Assembly: GCF_900115775.1 (NCBI RefSeq)
Contig: NZ_FOXS01000001.1
Span: 1 to 64,000 of the forward strand
Source: Hymenobacter arizonensis
GTDB lineage: Bacteria > Bacteroidota > Bacteroidia > Cytophagales > Hymenobacteraceae
Reading direction: 5' to 3'
Length of the DNA: 64,000 bases
The number at the start of each line of letters is the position of its first letter. Position 1 is the stretch's first letter. Position numbers and translations under genes: made by a program. The notes beneath the pieces were generated by a model that saw only the letters and a program-made list of their open reading frames with translations, was not told the origin of the DNA and searched no databases. Below, one piece after another: positions 15,970 to 23,986 of the stretch.

Positions 15970-17367
15970 TTATTGGTATCCGAGTATCCGCATCATGCTG
16001 GCGGCATCCTGCTCGGGAGCAAAAACCGTGTCAGTTAACGTGCCGTCGGGCGCGCGGTCGAGAATTACGTGCTGAGGGGCGGGAATGAGGCAGTGCTTGA
16101 TGCCGCCGAAGCCGCTCAGGCTTTCCTGGTAGGCGCCGGTGTGGAAGAAGCCCACGTAGAGCGGCTGGGCATCGGCCGGCTTGCGCTCGGGCAAAAACAC
16201 CTGGTAGATGTGCTTCTCGGCGTTGTAGTAGTCCTGCGAGTCGCAGGTGAGGCCGCCGAGCTGCAGTTTCTTGTAGCCCTTGTTCCAGCCGTTTAGCGCC
16301 AGCATGATAAAGCGCTGATTCAGAGCCCAGGTGTCGGGCAGGTTGGTAATAAAGGAGCCGTCAATCATATACCAAAGCTCCTTGTCATTTTGGAGCTTCT
16401 CGTCGAGGATGCTGTAGATGATGGCGCCGCTTTCGCCCACCGTGAAGATGCCAAACTCGGTGAAGATGTTTGGCTCGGGCACGCCTTCCTCGGCGCAGAT
16501 GCGTTGGATGGTGCGCAGAATCTCGGCCACCATGTAGGGGTAGTCGTACTCGGGCTGGATGCTGGTTTGGATGGGGAAGCCCCCGCCAATGTCGATGGTA
16601 TGCAGCGTAGGGCACACTTTGCGCAGCTCGCAGTACTTGTGCACAAAGCGGCTCAGCTCCGACCAATAATAGGACGTGTCCTTGATGCCGGTGTTGATGA
16701 AGTAGTGCAGCATGGTGAGTTCGAAGCGCGGGTCTTCCTTGATGCGCTTCTCGTAGAGCGGGATGGCATCGGAGTAGCGGATGCCCAGGCGCGAGGTGTA
16801 GAACTGGAAGCGCGGCTCCTCGTCGGAGGCCAGGCGCATGCCCAGATTCACTTTCTCGCGCACGTGTTCGTGGTAGTAATCGATTTCGTTGGGCGCATCG
16901 ATGATGGGCATGCAGTTCACAAATCCGTCGTTGATGAGCGCCGCAATTTCCTTTTTGTAAGCCTCGGGCTTGAAGCCGTTGCAGATGATGTGCTTCTGCT
17001 TGTCGACCTTGCCTTGGGCGTGCAGGTTGCGGATGATGCTGATGTCGAACCACGACGAGGTTTCGAGGTGGATGTCGTTTTTCAGGGCCTCCTCCAGCAC
17101 GAAGCGGAAGTGCGACGACTTGGTGCAGTAGGCGTAGGAATACGTGCCCTGGTAGTTGGTCTGCTCAATGGCATCGGCAAACCACTTCTTGGCCCGCTGA
17201 ATCTGGGAGCTGATTTTGGGCAGGTAGGTCAGGCGCAACGGGGTGCCATACTTTGCCACCAGGCCCATGAGGTCGATGTCGTGGAAGCGCAACTCGTGTT
17301 CTTGCACGGTGAAATCGGCCGTGGGGAAGTCGAAGGTTTGGGAAATTAGGTCGTGATAAGTATCCAT
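15970..17367 (-). CDS. speA: Arginine decarboxylase, PLP-dependent fold III
   Basis: A 465-residue decarboxylase of the alanine-racemase-fold group. The N-terminal barrel holds SYAYCTKSSHFRFVLEEAL, where the lysine is the PLP anchor; DIGGGFPIQTS is the phosphate-binding glycine loop; TEFGIFTVGESGA and GLTCDSQDYY supply PLP and active-site residues at the C-terminal half. This shorter form is the one Cytophagales annotate as arginine decarboxylase, although diaminopimelate/ornithine decarboxylase relatives share the fold. It would convert arginine to agmatine in polyamine synthesis. The divergent ureohydrolase gene supports that role. Confidence 0.88.
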   Translation of the reverse strand: MDTYHDLISQTFDFPTADFTVQEHELRFHDIDLMGLVAKYGTPLRLTYLPKISSQIQRAKKWFADAIEQTNYQGTYSYAYCTKSSHFRFVLEEALKNDIHLETSSWFDISIIRNLHAQGKVDKQKHIICNGFKPEAYKKEIAALINDGFVNCMPIIDAPNEIDYYHEHVREKVNLGMRLASDEEPRFQFYTSRLGIRYSDAIPLYEKRIKEDPRFELTMLHYFINTGIKDTSYYWSELSRFVHKYCELRKVCPTLHTIDIGGGFPIQTSIQPEYDYPYMVAEILRTIQRICAEEGVPEPNIFTEFGIFTVGESGAIIYSILDEKLQNDKELWYMIDGSFITNLPDTWALNQRFIMLALNGWNKGYKKLQLGGLTCDSQDYYNAEKHIYQVFLPERKPADAQPLYVGFFHTGAYQESLSGFGGIKHCLIPAPQHVILDRAPDGTLTDTVFAPEQDAASMMRILGYQ

Positions 17368-17414
17368 CGGTTTTTAAAAGCGGCGGGAAAAGCCGACCTT
17401 TGCAGTCGGCGGGT

Positions 17415-17422
17415 CAAAAGTA
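17415..17422 (-). promoter_or_regulatory. -7 promoter element of the arginine decarboxylase gene
   Basis: TACTTTTG on the minus strand is an exact TAnnTTTG match, 47 bases upstream of ATG 17367. The leader between them can form a small hairpin (gccgac/gtcggc at 17392-17409). Confidence 0.5.
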
Positions 17423-17553
17423 CCGCCGGGGTGGAGATATAAGGCCAGAGAACAAGCTATTGTTCCGGCGGCTCCCCTCGCATCGTGACGATGGAATAAA
17501 GCGACTTGGCTACGGTGGAGCATATCCGCCGCAAGGCAGCGCTCGAAGTTTTT

Positions 17554-17647
17554 CATTTAACAATAGTATCTAACATTTAACCCCTGTTCGGGAGGCCCAT
17601 AAGGCAGCTGGAACAACTGTTAATTGTTAAATGACAGGTGTTAAATG
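17554..17647. repeat. Inverted CATTTAAC repeats in the speA / ureohydrolase gap
   Basis: Four copies of a CATTTAAC-type box: catttaacaat at 17554 and catttaacccctgt at 17574 in one orientation, attgttaaatg at 17623 and acaggtgttaaatg at 17634 in the other. The first pairs perfectly with the third (11 bp), and the second pairs with the fourth at 13 of 14 bases. The 325-base gap 17368-17692 between divergent polyamine genes holds only this and the promoters. It could be an operator or a small mobile palindrome. Confidence 0.6.
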
Positions 17648-17692
17648 GAGAATTTGGAACGATGCACCATACGCTACCCAAATTCCCACCCG

Positions 17693-18667
17693 ATGAAACG
17701 CATAAAATTACTGGAAGTACGCTCCGAGCTTGGAGCGGGTACGCGCGGTGCCAGCATGGGCATTGACGCGCTACGCGTGGCCTGCCTCAACAAAGGCTGT
17801 GATTATTTCAGCCGGTTCAACTCCGTAGTGGTACCCGACCTGAACCACGTGCTGTTTGATAAAAACCACTTCCCCTTTGCCAAATACATCGACTCTATAT
17901 ACACGGTGCAAAAGGGCATTGCCAACGCTGTAGAGCAAACCCTGCGGTTTGGCGAGTTTCCGGTGGTGCTGGCCGGTGACCACAGCAACGCCAACGCCAC
18001 CATTGCCGGCATCAAGGCTACCTACCCGCAAAAGACCCTGGGCGTGGTTTGGATTGACGCCCACGCTGATATTCACTCGCCCTACACCACGCCCAGCGGC
18101 AACGTGCACGGCATGCCCCTGGCCGCGGCCCTGGGCGTCGACAACCTCACGCACCAGCGCAACGTGCCCGAGCCCGAAACCGAGTTTTTCTGGCGTCGCC
18201 TGCAGAACCTGGGCGAGCCGGGCCCTAAAATGAAGCCTGAGCACCTGGTGTACGTGGTGGTGCGCGACACCGAGGAGCAAGAAAATGCCATCATCGATTC
18301 GTTGGGCATCAAGAATTATAAGCTTGACGAGTTCCGGGCCAAGGGCCCGCGCCAGGTGTCGCGCGAGATTTACGAGCGGTTGCGATTCTGCGACATGGTG
18401 TACATCTCGTTTGACGTTGACTCGCTGGATTCGCGCTTCAGCAAAGGCACCGGCACGCCCGTGGAGCTTGGTCTTGATGTGCCCGAGGCCATTGCTCTGT
18501 GCCGCGCCCTGCTCGAAAACGACCGGGTGGTTTGCTTTGAGATGGTGGAAATCAACCCGACCCTCGACAGTGAAAACACCATGGCCAAGAATGCTTTCAA
18601 TATTCTGGAGGCATCCACCGAAGCCATTGAGCGACGCCTGCGGCTGGATGAGGTAGTGAGTCGGTAA
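17693..18667 (+). CDS. Ureohydrolase (arginase/agmatinase family)
   Basis: A 324-residue metal-dependent ureohydrolase. The Mn-binding motifs are all present: AGDHSNAN (His), WIDAHADIHSP (DAHxD) and SFDVDSLDSRFS (SxDxDxxD). The N-terminal KLLEVRSELGAGTRGAS start is typical of the Bacteroidota arginase/agmatinase-like branch. The product is urea plus ornithine or putrescine; agmatinase is favoured because the divergent neighbour is an arginine decarboxylase, but arginase is possible. ATG 17693 is preferred over 17645, which lies inside the inverted repeats upstream. Confidence 0.9.
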   Translation: MKRIKLLEVRSELGAGTRGASMGIDALRVACLNKGCDYFSRFNSVVVPDLNHVLFDKNHFPFAKYIDSIYTVQKGIANAVEQTLRFGEFPVVLAGDHSNANATIAGIKATYPQKTLGVVWIDAHADIHSPYTTPSGNVHGMPLAAALGVDNLTHQRNVPEPETEFFWRRLQNLGEPGPKMKPEHLVYVVVRDTEEQENAIIDSLGIKNYKLDEFRAKGPRQVSREIYERLRFCDMVYISFDVDSLDSRFSKGTGTPVELGLDVPEAIALCRALLENDRVVCFEMVEINPTLDSENTMAKNAFNILEASTEAIERRLRLDEVVSR

Positions 18668-18668
18668 G

Positions 18669-18718
18669 GAGAATGAGAAAGGCCCGTCCGGATTACCGGA
18701 CGGGCCTTTCTCATTCTC
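18669..18718. terminator. Bidirectional terminator
   Basis: A perfect 23-bp stem (18669-18691 with 18696-18718, loop atta) directly after the ureohydrolase stop, between convergent genes. Confidence 0.85.
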
Positions 18719-18738
18719 TTTTTAACGTATAGTTGACC

Positions 18739-19944
18739 TCAAAACTGCCTAATAAACGCATAGGCGCCCAGCGTGTAAGCCGTGGCCGACGTGAAGTGGT
18801 TGCCGCCCGGAATGGGGCGCAGCTCTACTTGCGTGGCGCCGCGCTTCTGCATGGCATCGTAAGCATCCTGCGAATTGAAGAAAGGCACGTAGTCATCGGC
18901 GGTGCCGTGGAAGAGGGCCAGCGGGGCGCGGGGCTTCCAATCGTAGATGTCATTGTCGGCGAGGGTTGCGGCCAGGGACGCGTCGGTGTTGTTCAGCACG
19001 GCTTGGCGGAAGCCGGGGGCAAATAATTGGCTTTGCTGGCTGGGCACGGGCGCAAATGGGTCGGCCTGCAGGCGAGTGGCGTAGGGCTCTTGGTAGTAGA
19101 AAGAAAAGGGCCGGTTGAGGGCGTAGATGCGGTCGTAGGTGCGCAACACCCACACGTAGGTCGTGAGGAAGTTGAGGGGTTGCGTGGCGCCCAGGATGTA
19201 GCGGGCAAAGGCGGTTTTGTGGTAAGCCCCCGCGCCGGGCGCGCTGGCGGTCACGGGCAAGGTGGTGGCGTATTTTTCTTCCAGCAGCTTGTGCAGCGCC
19301 ATGGTGGCGTAGCCGCCTTCCGAGTAGCCGAGCAGGAAATTCTTTTGGTTGACGTCGACTTTTTGCTGCTGGCAGAATTCGCGGGTAGCCCGCAGCATAT
19401 CAGCCGAAGTAGAGGCCAGCGAAGCGGCGTGCTCGTAGGGGTGCGGCAGGTCTTTGGAGGCGCCGTAGCCCAGGTAGTCGGGCGCGGACACCACGTAGCC
19501 CGTTGAGGCCAGCACCGACACCACCGACCAGACATCGCTGCCAGTGGCGTAGTAGGAGGGGGCCTGGCTTTCGCTGCGCGGCTCCAGGGTGCCGTGCTGG
19601 TAGCTGAGCACCGGCAGCTGCCCGGCGCCTACGGGCACCAGCACCGCGCCCGAAGCGGTGGTCTCGGTGCCCTCGGGCGTTTTGGTGCGGTAGGTGAGGC
19701 GGTAGGCCCGGATGGGGTAGCGCACCAAGCTGCCCGCCAGGGGCACGCCCTGCACCCGGCCGGCCAGCACGGAGGTGCTGTACTCCCCAATGAGGGTGCT
19801 GCCGGTGAGGACCGACGCTTCGGCAGCGGGAGCTTCGGTGGTGGGCTCTGGGGAATTGCTTTTGCAGGCCGGGGCACCTAATAAGGCCACTAACAGCCAG
19901 GCCAAGTGAAATTTTGAAAGGAGCGGGGACGGGAATAAAGACAC
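18739..19944 (-). CDS. Secreted alpha/beta hydrolase (lipase/esterase), lipoprotein
   Basis: A 401-residue exported hydrolase. A signal peptide (FHLAWLLVALLGAPAC) ends at a probable lipidated Cys, followed by a Ser/Pro/Glu linker. The catalytic serine is in GYSEGGYATMALH (GxSxG), the acid in LFHGTADDYVPFF and the histidine in GGNHFTSA near the end. This resembles secretory lipase/DUF3089-like esterases of about 380-400 residues. Substrate unknown; the enzyme should act in the periplasm or on the surface. The start codon is GTG at 19944. 19945-20228 holds no gene I can support. Confidence 0.85.
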   Translation of the reverse strand: MSLFPSPLLSKFHLAWLLVALLGAPACKSNSPEPTTEAPAAEASVLTGSTLIGEYSTSVLAGRVQGVPLAGSLVRYPIRAYRLTYRTKTPEGTETTASGAVLVPVGAGQLPVLSYQHGTLEPRSESQAPSYYATGSDVWSVVSVLASTGYVVSAPDYLGYGASKDLPHPYEHAASLASTSADMLRATREFCQQQKVDVNQKNFLLGYSEGGYATMALHKLLEEKYATTLPVTASAPGAGAYHKTAFARYILGATQPLNFLTTYVWVLRTYDRIYALNRPFSFYYQEPYATRLQADPFAPVPSQQSQLFAPGFRQAVLNNTDASLAATLADNDIYDWKPRAPLALFHGTADDYVPFFNSQDAYDAMQKRGATQVELRPIPGGNHFTSATAYTLGAYAFIRQF

Positions 19945-20228
19945 GTACGAGGAGGGTTAGCGGAACATAATCAGAAGCCTAACGTCATTTCCTCGCGCAG
20001 GCGTTCCGCACCAATGGTTGGGAAGCAGGGTTGAAGTGGCTTTAGAAAGTCAATAGCCGAGCTAAAGAATACCGCACTCCGAAGGGGCGGCTAGGAGCGG
20101 TTATCAGGCGAAACCTGCTTTCTTTGCTTAAGGTGGAGCTTCCGTTGAAGACAAGCCGCATTGCCGCTAGTGCAATATGTATGGCCGTACTGGCCTCCTG
20201 GCTTTTTCAATTCTCACTGCGACCGGCC

Positions 20229-23200
20229 ATGAATACGCCGTCTTCTCCTTCCAATGCCGACTGGGCAGCGCAGCTAGCCGATGAGCGTGCCCGCCGCGAA
20301 CAGGCCGAAGGTGCTTTGGCGGCGGCCCAGGCCGAAGTAGCGGCCCTCAAACAAGAGCTGGCCACGGCGGCAAGCAATGCCCAGCGCCACCAAACTCAAC
20401 TCACGGCCCTGGTGCAAAACCAACGGGCAGGGCTGGTGCTGGTGGATAATGACGAGCAGATTCAGTTTGTCAATCAGCATTTTTGGCAGTTGTTTGGCCT
20501 GCCGCCCGTGGCCGGCCCCACTGAGGGCGGCCCGCCAATTCCACACGCGGCGGTTCAAATCCGAGGCGCTTTTCTGGACCCAGCCGCCTTTACAGCCCGG
20601 GTGGGTGCCGTGCACGCTGCTGGCAAGACCGTGCTGCAGGAAGAATTTATGCTGTCCGATGGGCGGGTAATTGAACTGGACTACCTGGTGCTGGATAGCC
20701 AACAGGCGGGCCGGCTGATTTGCTATCGTGACGTGACCGAGCGCCACTACCGCGAAGGGCAGGTGCGCACCCTCTCCTACATTTCGCAGCAGAACCCCAA
20801 CCCGGTTTTGCGGCTGACGGCGGGCGGGGACGTGGTGTATGCAAACCCGGCCGCCGAGCCCCTGCTGCAAGCCCTGGCCGCCGAGACGGCAGAAGCTGAC
20901 CTGCCGTCGGGCATCCTCGCCCTAGTGCGCGAAGCCCTGCGAATTCAAGCGCCTCTCCAACAGGAGTTGACTGTGGCTGAGGAGCACTACTTGTCGACGG
21001 CGGTGGTTCTGGCTGGCCAGCCGTTTGCCACGCTTTACCTCACCAACATTACGGAGCGGCAACTGGCCGAGCAGCAGCTGGCCGAGCAGCGGGCGTTCTA
21101 CGAAAGCGTGCTCGAGCAGGTGCCCTCCGCGGTGTCGGTGCTGGACGCCGAGCACCGCTACTTGTTTCTTAACCCGGTGATTGAGCCCGACCCCATAGTG
21201 CGGGCCTGGATGATAGGCAAGACCAACGAGGAAGCCTGTGCGTACCGCCTGCGCCCGGAAGCCGTGATGCGCAACCGCGCAGAAAAGTTTGCCGAGGTGC
21301 TGCGCGAGCAGCGGGAAGTAGCTTGGGAAGAAACGCGCGTGGGACCGCACGGCCCACAATACAGTTTGTTGCGCTACCGGCCCATGCGTGGCCCCAACGG
21401 GGTATTGCGGGTCATCTGCTCGGGCATCGACATAACGGAACGCAAGCAGGCCGAAGAAAAAATGGCCCGCCAGCAGGAATTCTACGAGTTGATTCTCAAT
21501 CTGCTGCCGGTTGATGTGGCCATATTCGACGCCGAGCACCGCTTTCTGTTCGTCAACCCTTCTTCGGTGGCCGACCCTGAGGTGCGCCGGCAAATCATTG
21601 GCATGACCAATGTCGAATACTTCGAGTTTCGGCAGCTGCACCAGCTCTCGGAACTGGCCCAGAAGCGGGAGCAGTACTTTGACCTAGCGGTGCGCACCCA
21701 GACGGATGTGACGTGGGAGGAGATGCGCACGGGCCGCAACCAGCGCCCGCAGCTGATACTGCGCAACCTGAGGCCCGTGTTCAATGCCGACGGCTCGCTG
21801 CGGCTGGTGGTGGGGTCGGGCCTCGACATTACGGCTCGCTACACGGCCGAGAAGCTGCAGCACGAGGTGCAGGTGATGCTGCAGGAGCAGCAAATTTTTA
21901 TTCGGCAGATTCTGGATGCCTTGCCTAATGCGCTTTACCTAGTAGACCCCGACAACAGCGTTTCCTTCTCAAACCACGCCTTTGATGCCATGCTCGCGCA
22001 CAGCCAGCATTGGAGTGAGCCCGAAGCCACCCCCACCGTGCGGAAAGAGCTGCAGCAGGCCCGGCACCTCACGGAGCTGGTGCGCACCACGCAGCTGGCT
22101 CAAACCCAGGAGTTGCCGTTTACCTTGGCCACGGGCGAAACACTGTATTTTCAGGTGCACAAGCGGCCGTTGCGGCGCGCCGATGGCCAGCTCGGCGTGC
22201 TCACCGTGGCCACCGACATAACGGCGGTGAAGCAGGCCCGCCAGGAATTGGAGCGCCGCGAAAAGCAATACCACGACTTGGTGTATTATTCCCAGGCGCT
22301 GATTTGCACGCACGATTTGAACGGCACCGTGCTCTCAGTGAACCCCGCCATAGAGCGGCTCATGGGCATGCCGGCCGCCAAAATGCTGGGCCGCACCCTC
22401 TACGACGCCCTGCCGCCCGAGCACCACGCCTCCCTGCAGGCCTATCTGGAAGGCCAGAAGCCCCTGCAGCAGCAACCCCGCCTGATGACCGTGTGGACCA
22501 GCGCCGGGGAGCGGCGCTACCTGCAGTATTACGCCTACCAGGTGATGGAAGAAGGCTATCCGTCCTACATCGTGGCCTCGGGCTACGACGTGACCACGGG
22601 CGTGCTGGCTCAGCGTGCTCTGCAGCATGCCAAGCAGGAAGCCGAGGAAAATGCCCAGGCCAAAGAGGCTTTTCTGGCTCGCATGAGCCACGAAATCCGC
22701 ACCCCCCTCAACGGGGTGCTGGGCATGGCGTCGCTGCTGCAAAAAACAGAGCTCACCGAGTCGCAACGCGAATACCTGAACACGATGCAGCACGCCGGCC
22801 GGCACCTGCTGTCCCTGCTCAACGACGTGCTGGACATGGCCAAAATTACGACTCAGCACCTGCAGCTCGACCACGCCCCCTTCGACCTGGCCGTGGCCCT
22901 GCAGGGCGCCGGCCAAACGGTAGCCGCGCTGGCCGAAGAAAAAGGGCTGGGGCTTATAGTTGAGCCCCTGCGCACCGCGGCGCCGCGAGTCATGGGCGAT
23001 GCGTACCGCCTGCACCAAGTGCTGCTCAACCTGCTCTCCAACGCCATCAAGTTCACTGACCAAGGGCACGTGCGGCTCGGTGCCGATGTTCTGCGCGACA
23101 CGCCCGCCGAACTTAGCCTGCGGCTGTGGGTAGAAGACACCGGCATGGGCATTGCGCCCGAGCAGCAGGGGCACATTTTTGAAGCATTTGCGCAGGCCAG

Positions 23201-23795
23201 CGCCGAGACCAGCCGCCGCTTTGGAGGCACGGGCCTCGGCCTGGCCATCAGCCAGCAATTGGTAAGCCAAATGGGGGGCATGCTGCTGCTTTGCACCGAG
23301 CCCAACGAAGGCACCACGTTTTCTTTCACGCTCACACTGCCCCGGCCCGCCACCACTACCCCCGAGCAGCAGCTGGTTGCGCCCACTCCCTCCTACGAGG
23401 GCCTGCGGGGGCTGCGCGTGCTCCTGGCCGAGGATAACCTCGTCAACCAGTGGATTGCGGTGGTGGTGCTGGAAAACAGGGGCGTGCAGGTAAAAGCCGT
23501 CAGCAACGGCACCGACGCGCTGGCTGAGCTGAGCGCCACAGTGTTTGATGCGGCCATTCTGGATATAAAAATGCCGGGGCTGAGCGGCGTGGAAGTCACT
23601 GCCGCCGTCCGAGCGAGTGCCGATGTGATGCGTGCCAATATTCCAATAATTGCCCTGACGGCCAATGCTTTCGAGTCTGACCGCATGGCCTATCTGGCGG
23701 CCGGCATGAATGCCTGCATCACCAAGCCTTACGACGAAGACGACCTCTGCCAAACGCTACTGGATTTAACGGCTGCCGGGCCTGTGCCTAGCTAA
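20229..23795 (+). CDS. Hybrid sensor histidine kinase with six PAS domains and a receiver
   Basis: About 1188 residues from ATG 20229. A coiled coil (about 12-60) leads into six PAS-like domains starting near residues 65, 185, 305, 425, 560 and 680. PAS3 and PAS4 are clear duplicates (each has DAEHR, LF, NP and an IGxTNxE motif). Then come HisKA (MSHEIRTPLNGVLGM, His 821), HATPase (LLNLLSNAIKFT, VEDTGMGIAP, GGTGLGLAIS) and a receiver (LLAEDNLVNQ; phosphoacceptor Asp 1112 in ILDIKMPG; ALTANAF; Lys in ITKPY). It is probably cytosolic. An upstream TTG at 20124 would add a hydrophobic segment, but a -7-like element overlaps that TTG. No separate response regulator is adjacent. Confidence 0.9.
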   Translation: MNTPSSPSNADWAAQLADERARREQAEGALAAAQAEVAALKQELATAASNAQRHQTQLTALVQNQRAGLVLVDNDEQIQFVNQHFWQLFGLPPVAGPTEGGPPIPHAAVQIRGAFLDPAAFTARVGAVHAAGKTVLQEEFMLSDGRVIELDYLVLDSQQAGRLICYRDVTERHYREGQVRTLSYISQQNPNPVLRLTAGGDVVYANPAAEPLLQALAAETAEADLPSGILALVREALRIQAPLQQELTVAEEHYLSTAVVLAGQPFATLYLTNITERQLAEQQLAEQRAFYESVLEQVPSAVSVLDAEHRYLFLNPVIEPDPIVRAWMIGKTNEEACAYRLRPEAVMRNRAEKFAEVLREQREVAWEETRVGPHGPQYSLLRYRPMRGPNGVLRVICSGIDITERKQAEEKMARQQEFYELILNLLPVDVAIFDAEHRFLFVNPSSVADPEVRRQIIGMTNVEYFEFRQLHQLSELAQKREQYFDLAVRTQTDVTWEEMRTGRNQRPQLILRNLRPVFNADGSLRLVVGSGLDITARYTAEKLQHEVQVMLQEQQIFIRQILDALPNALYLVDPDNSVSFSNHAFDAMLAHSQHWSEPEATPTVRKELQQARHLTELVRTTQLAQTQELPFTLATGETLYFQVHKRPLRRADGQLGVLTVATDITAVKQARQELERREKQYHDLVYYSQALICTHDLNGTVLSVNPAIERLMGMPAAKMLGRTLYDALPPEHHASLQAYLEGQKPLQQQPRLMTVWTSAGERRYLQYYAYQVMEEGYPSYIVASGYDVTTGVLAQRALQHAKQEAEENAQAKEAFLARMSHEIRTPLNGVLGMASLLQKTELTESQREYLNTMQHAGRHLLSLLNDVLDMAKITTQHLQLDHAPFDLAVALQGAGQTVAALAEEKGLGLIVEPLRTAAPRVMGDAYRLHQVLLNLLSNAIKFTDQGHVRLGADVLRDTPAELSLRLWVEDTGMGIAPEQQGHIFEAFAQASAETSRRFGGTGLGLAISQQLVSQMGGMLLLCTEPNEGTTFSFTLTLPRPATTTPEQQLVAPTPSYEGLRGLRVLLAEDNLVNQWIAVVVLENRGVQVKAVSNGTDALAELSATVFDAAILDIKMPGLSGVEVTAAVRASADVMRANIPIIALTANAFESDRMAYLAAGMNACITKPYDEDDLCQTLLDLTAAGPVPS

Positions 23796-23974
23796 GGGCC
23801 GCCTGACTTGTAAGCGGCAGTAGCTGAACCGGAGCGCCTCGCCGATACCATCCCCTGTGAGGAAGGCTACTCCAAGGGCCAACGGGACACCTGAGGTTGA
23901 GCCGCAAGCCCGCTCGCCGAAATACTAAAAGCACAACCAACACGGCCCCACTAGTCCCGGCCGCACCTCGCCCG

Positions 23975-23982
23975 TACCTTTG
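23975..23982 (+). promoter_or_regulatory. -7 promoter element of argS
   Basis: TACCTTTG matches TAnnTTTG exactly and ends 4 bases before GTG 23987. This decides the start: an ATG-type frame opening at 23897 would lie upstream of the promoter. Confidence 0.6.
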
Positions 23983-23986
23983 CCCC

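Noticed and set aside
22335..23753. A 472-codon open frame on the minus strand
   Set aside because: It is the shadow of the histidine kinase core, produced by high GC at third codon positions.
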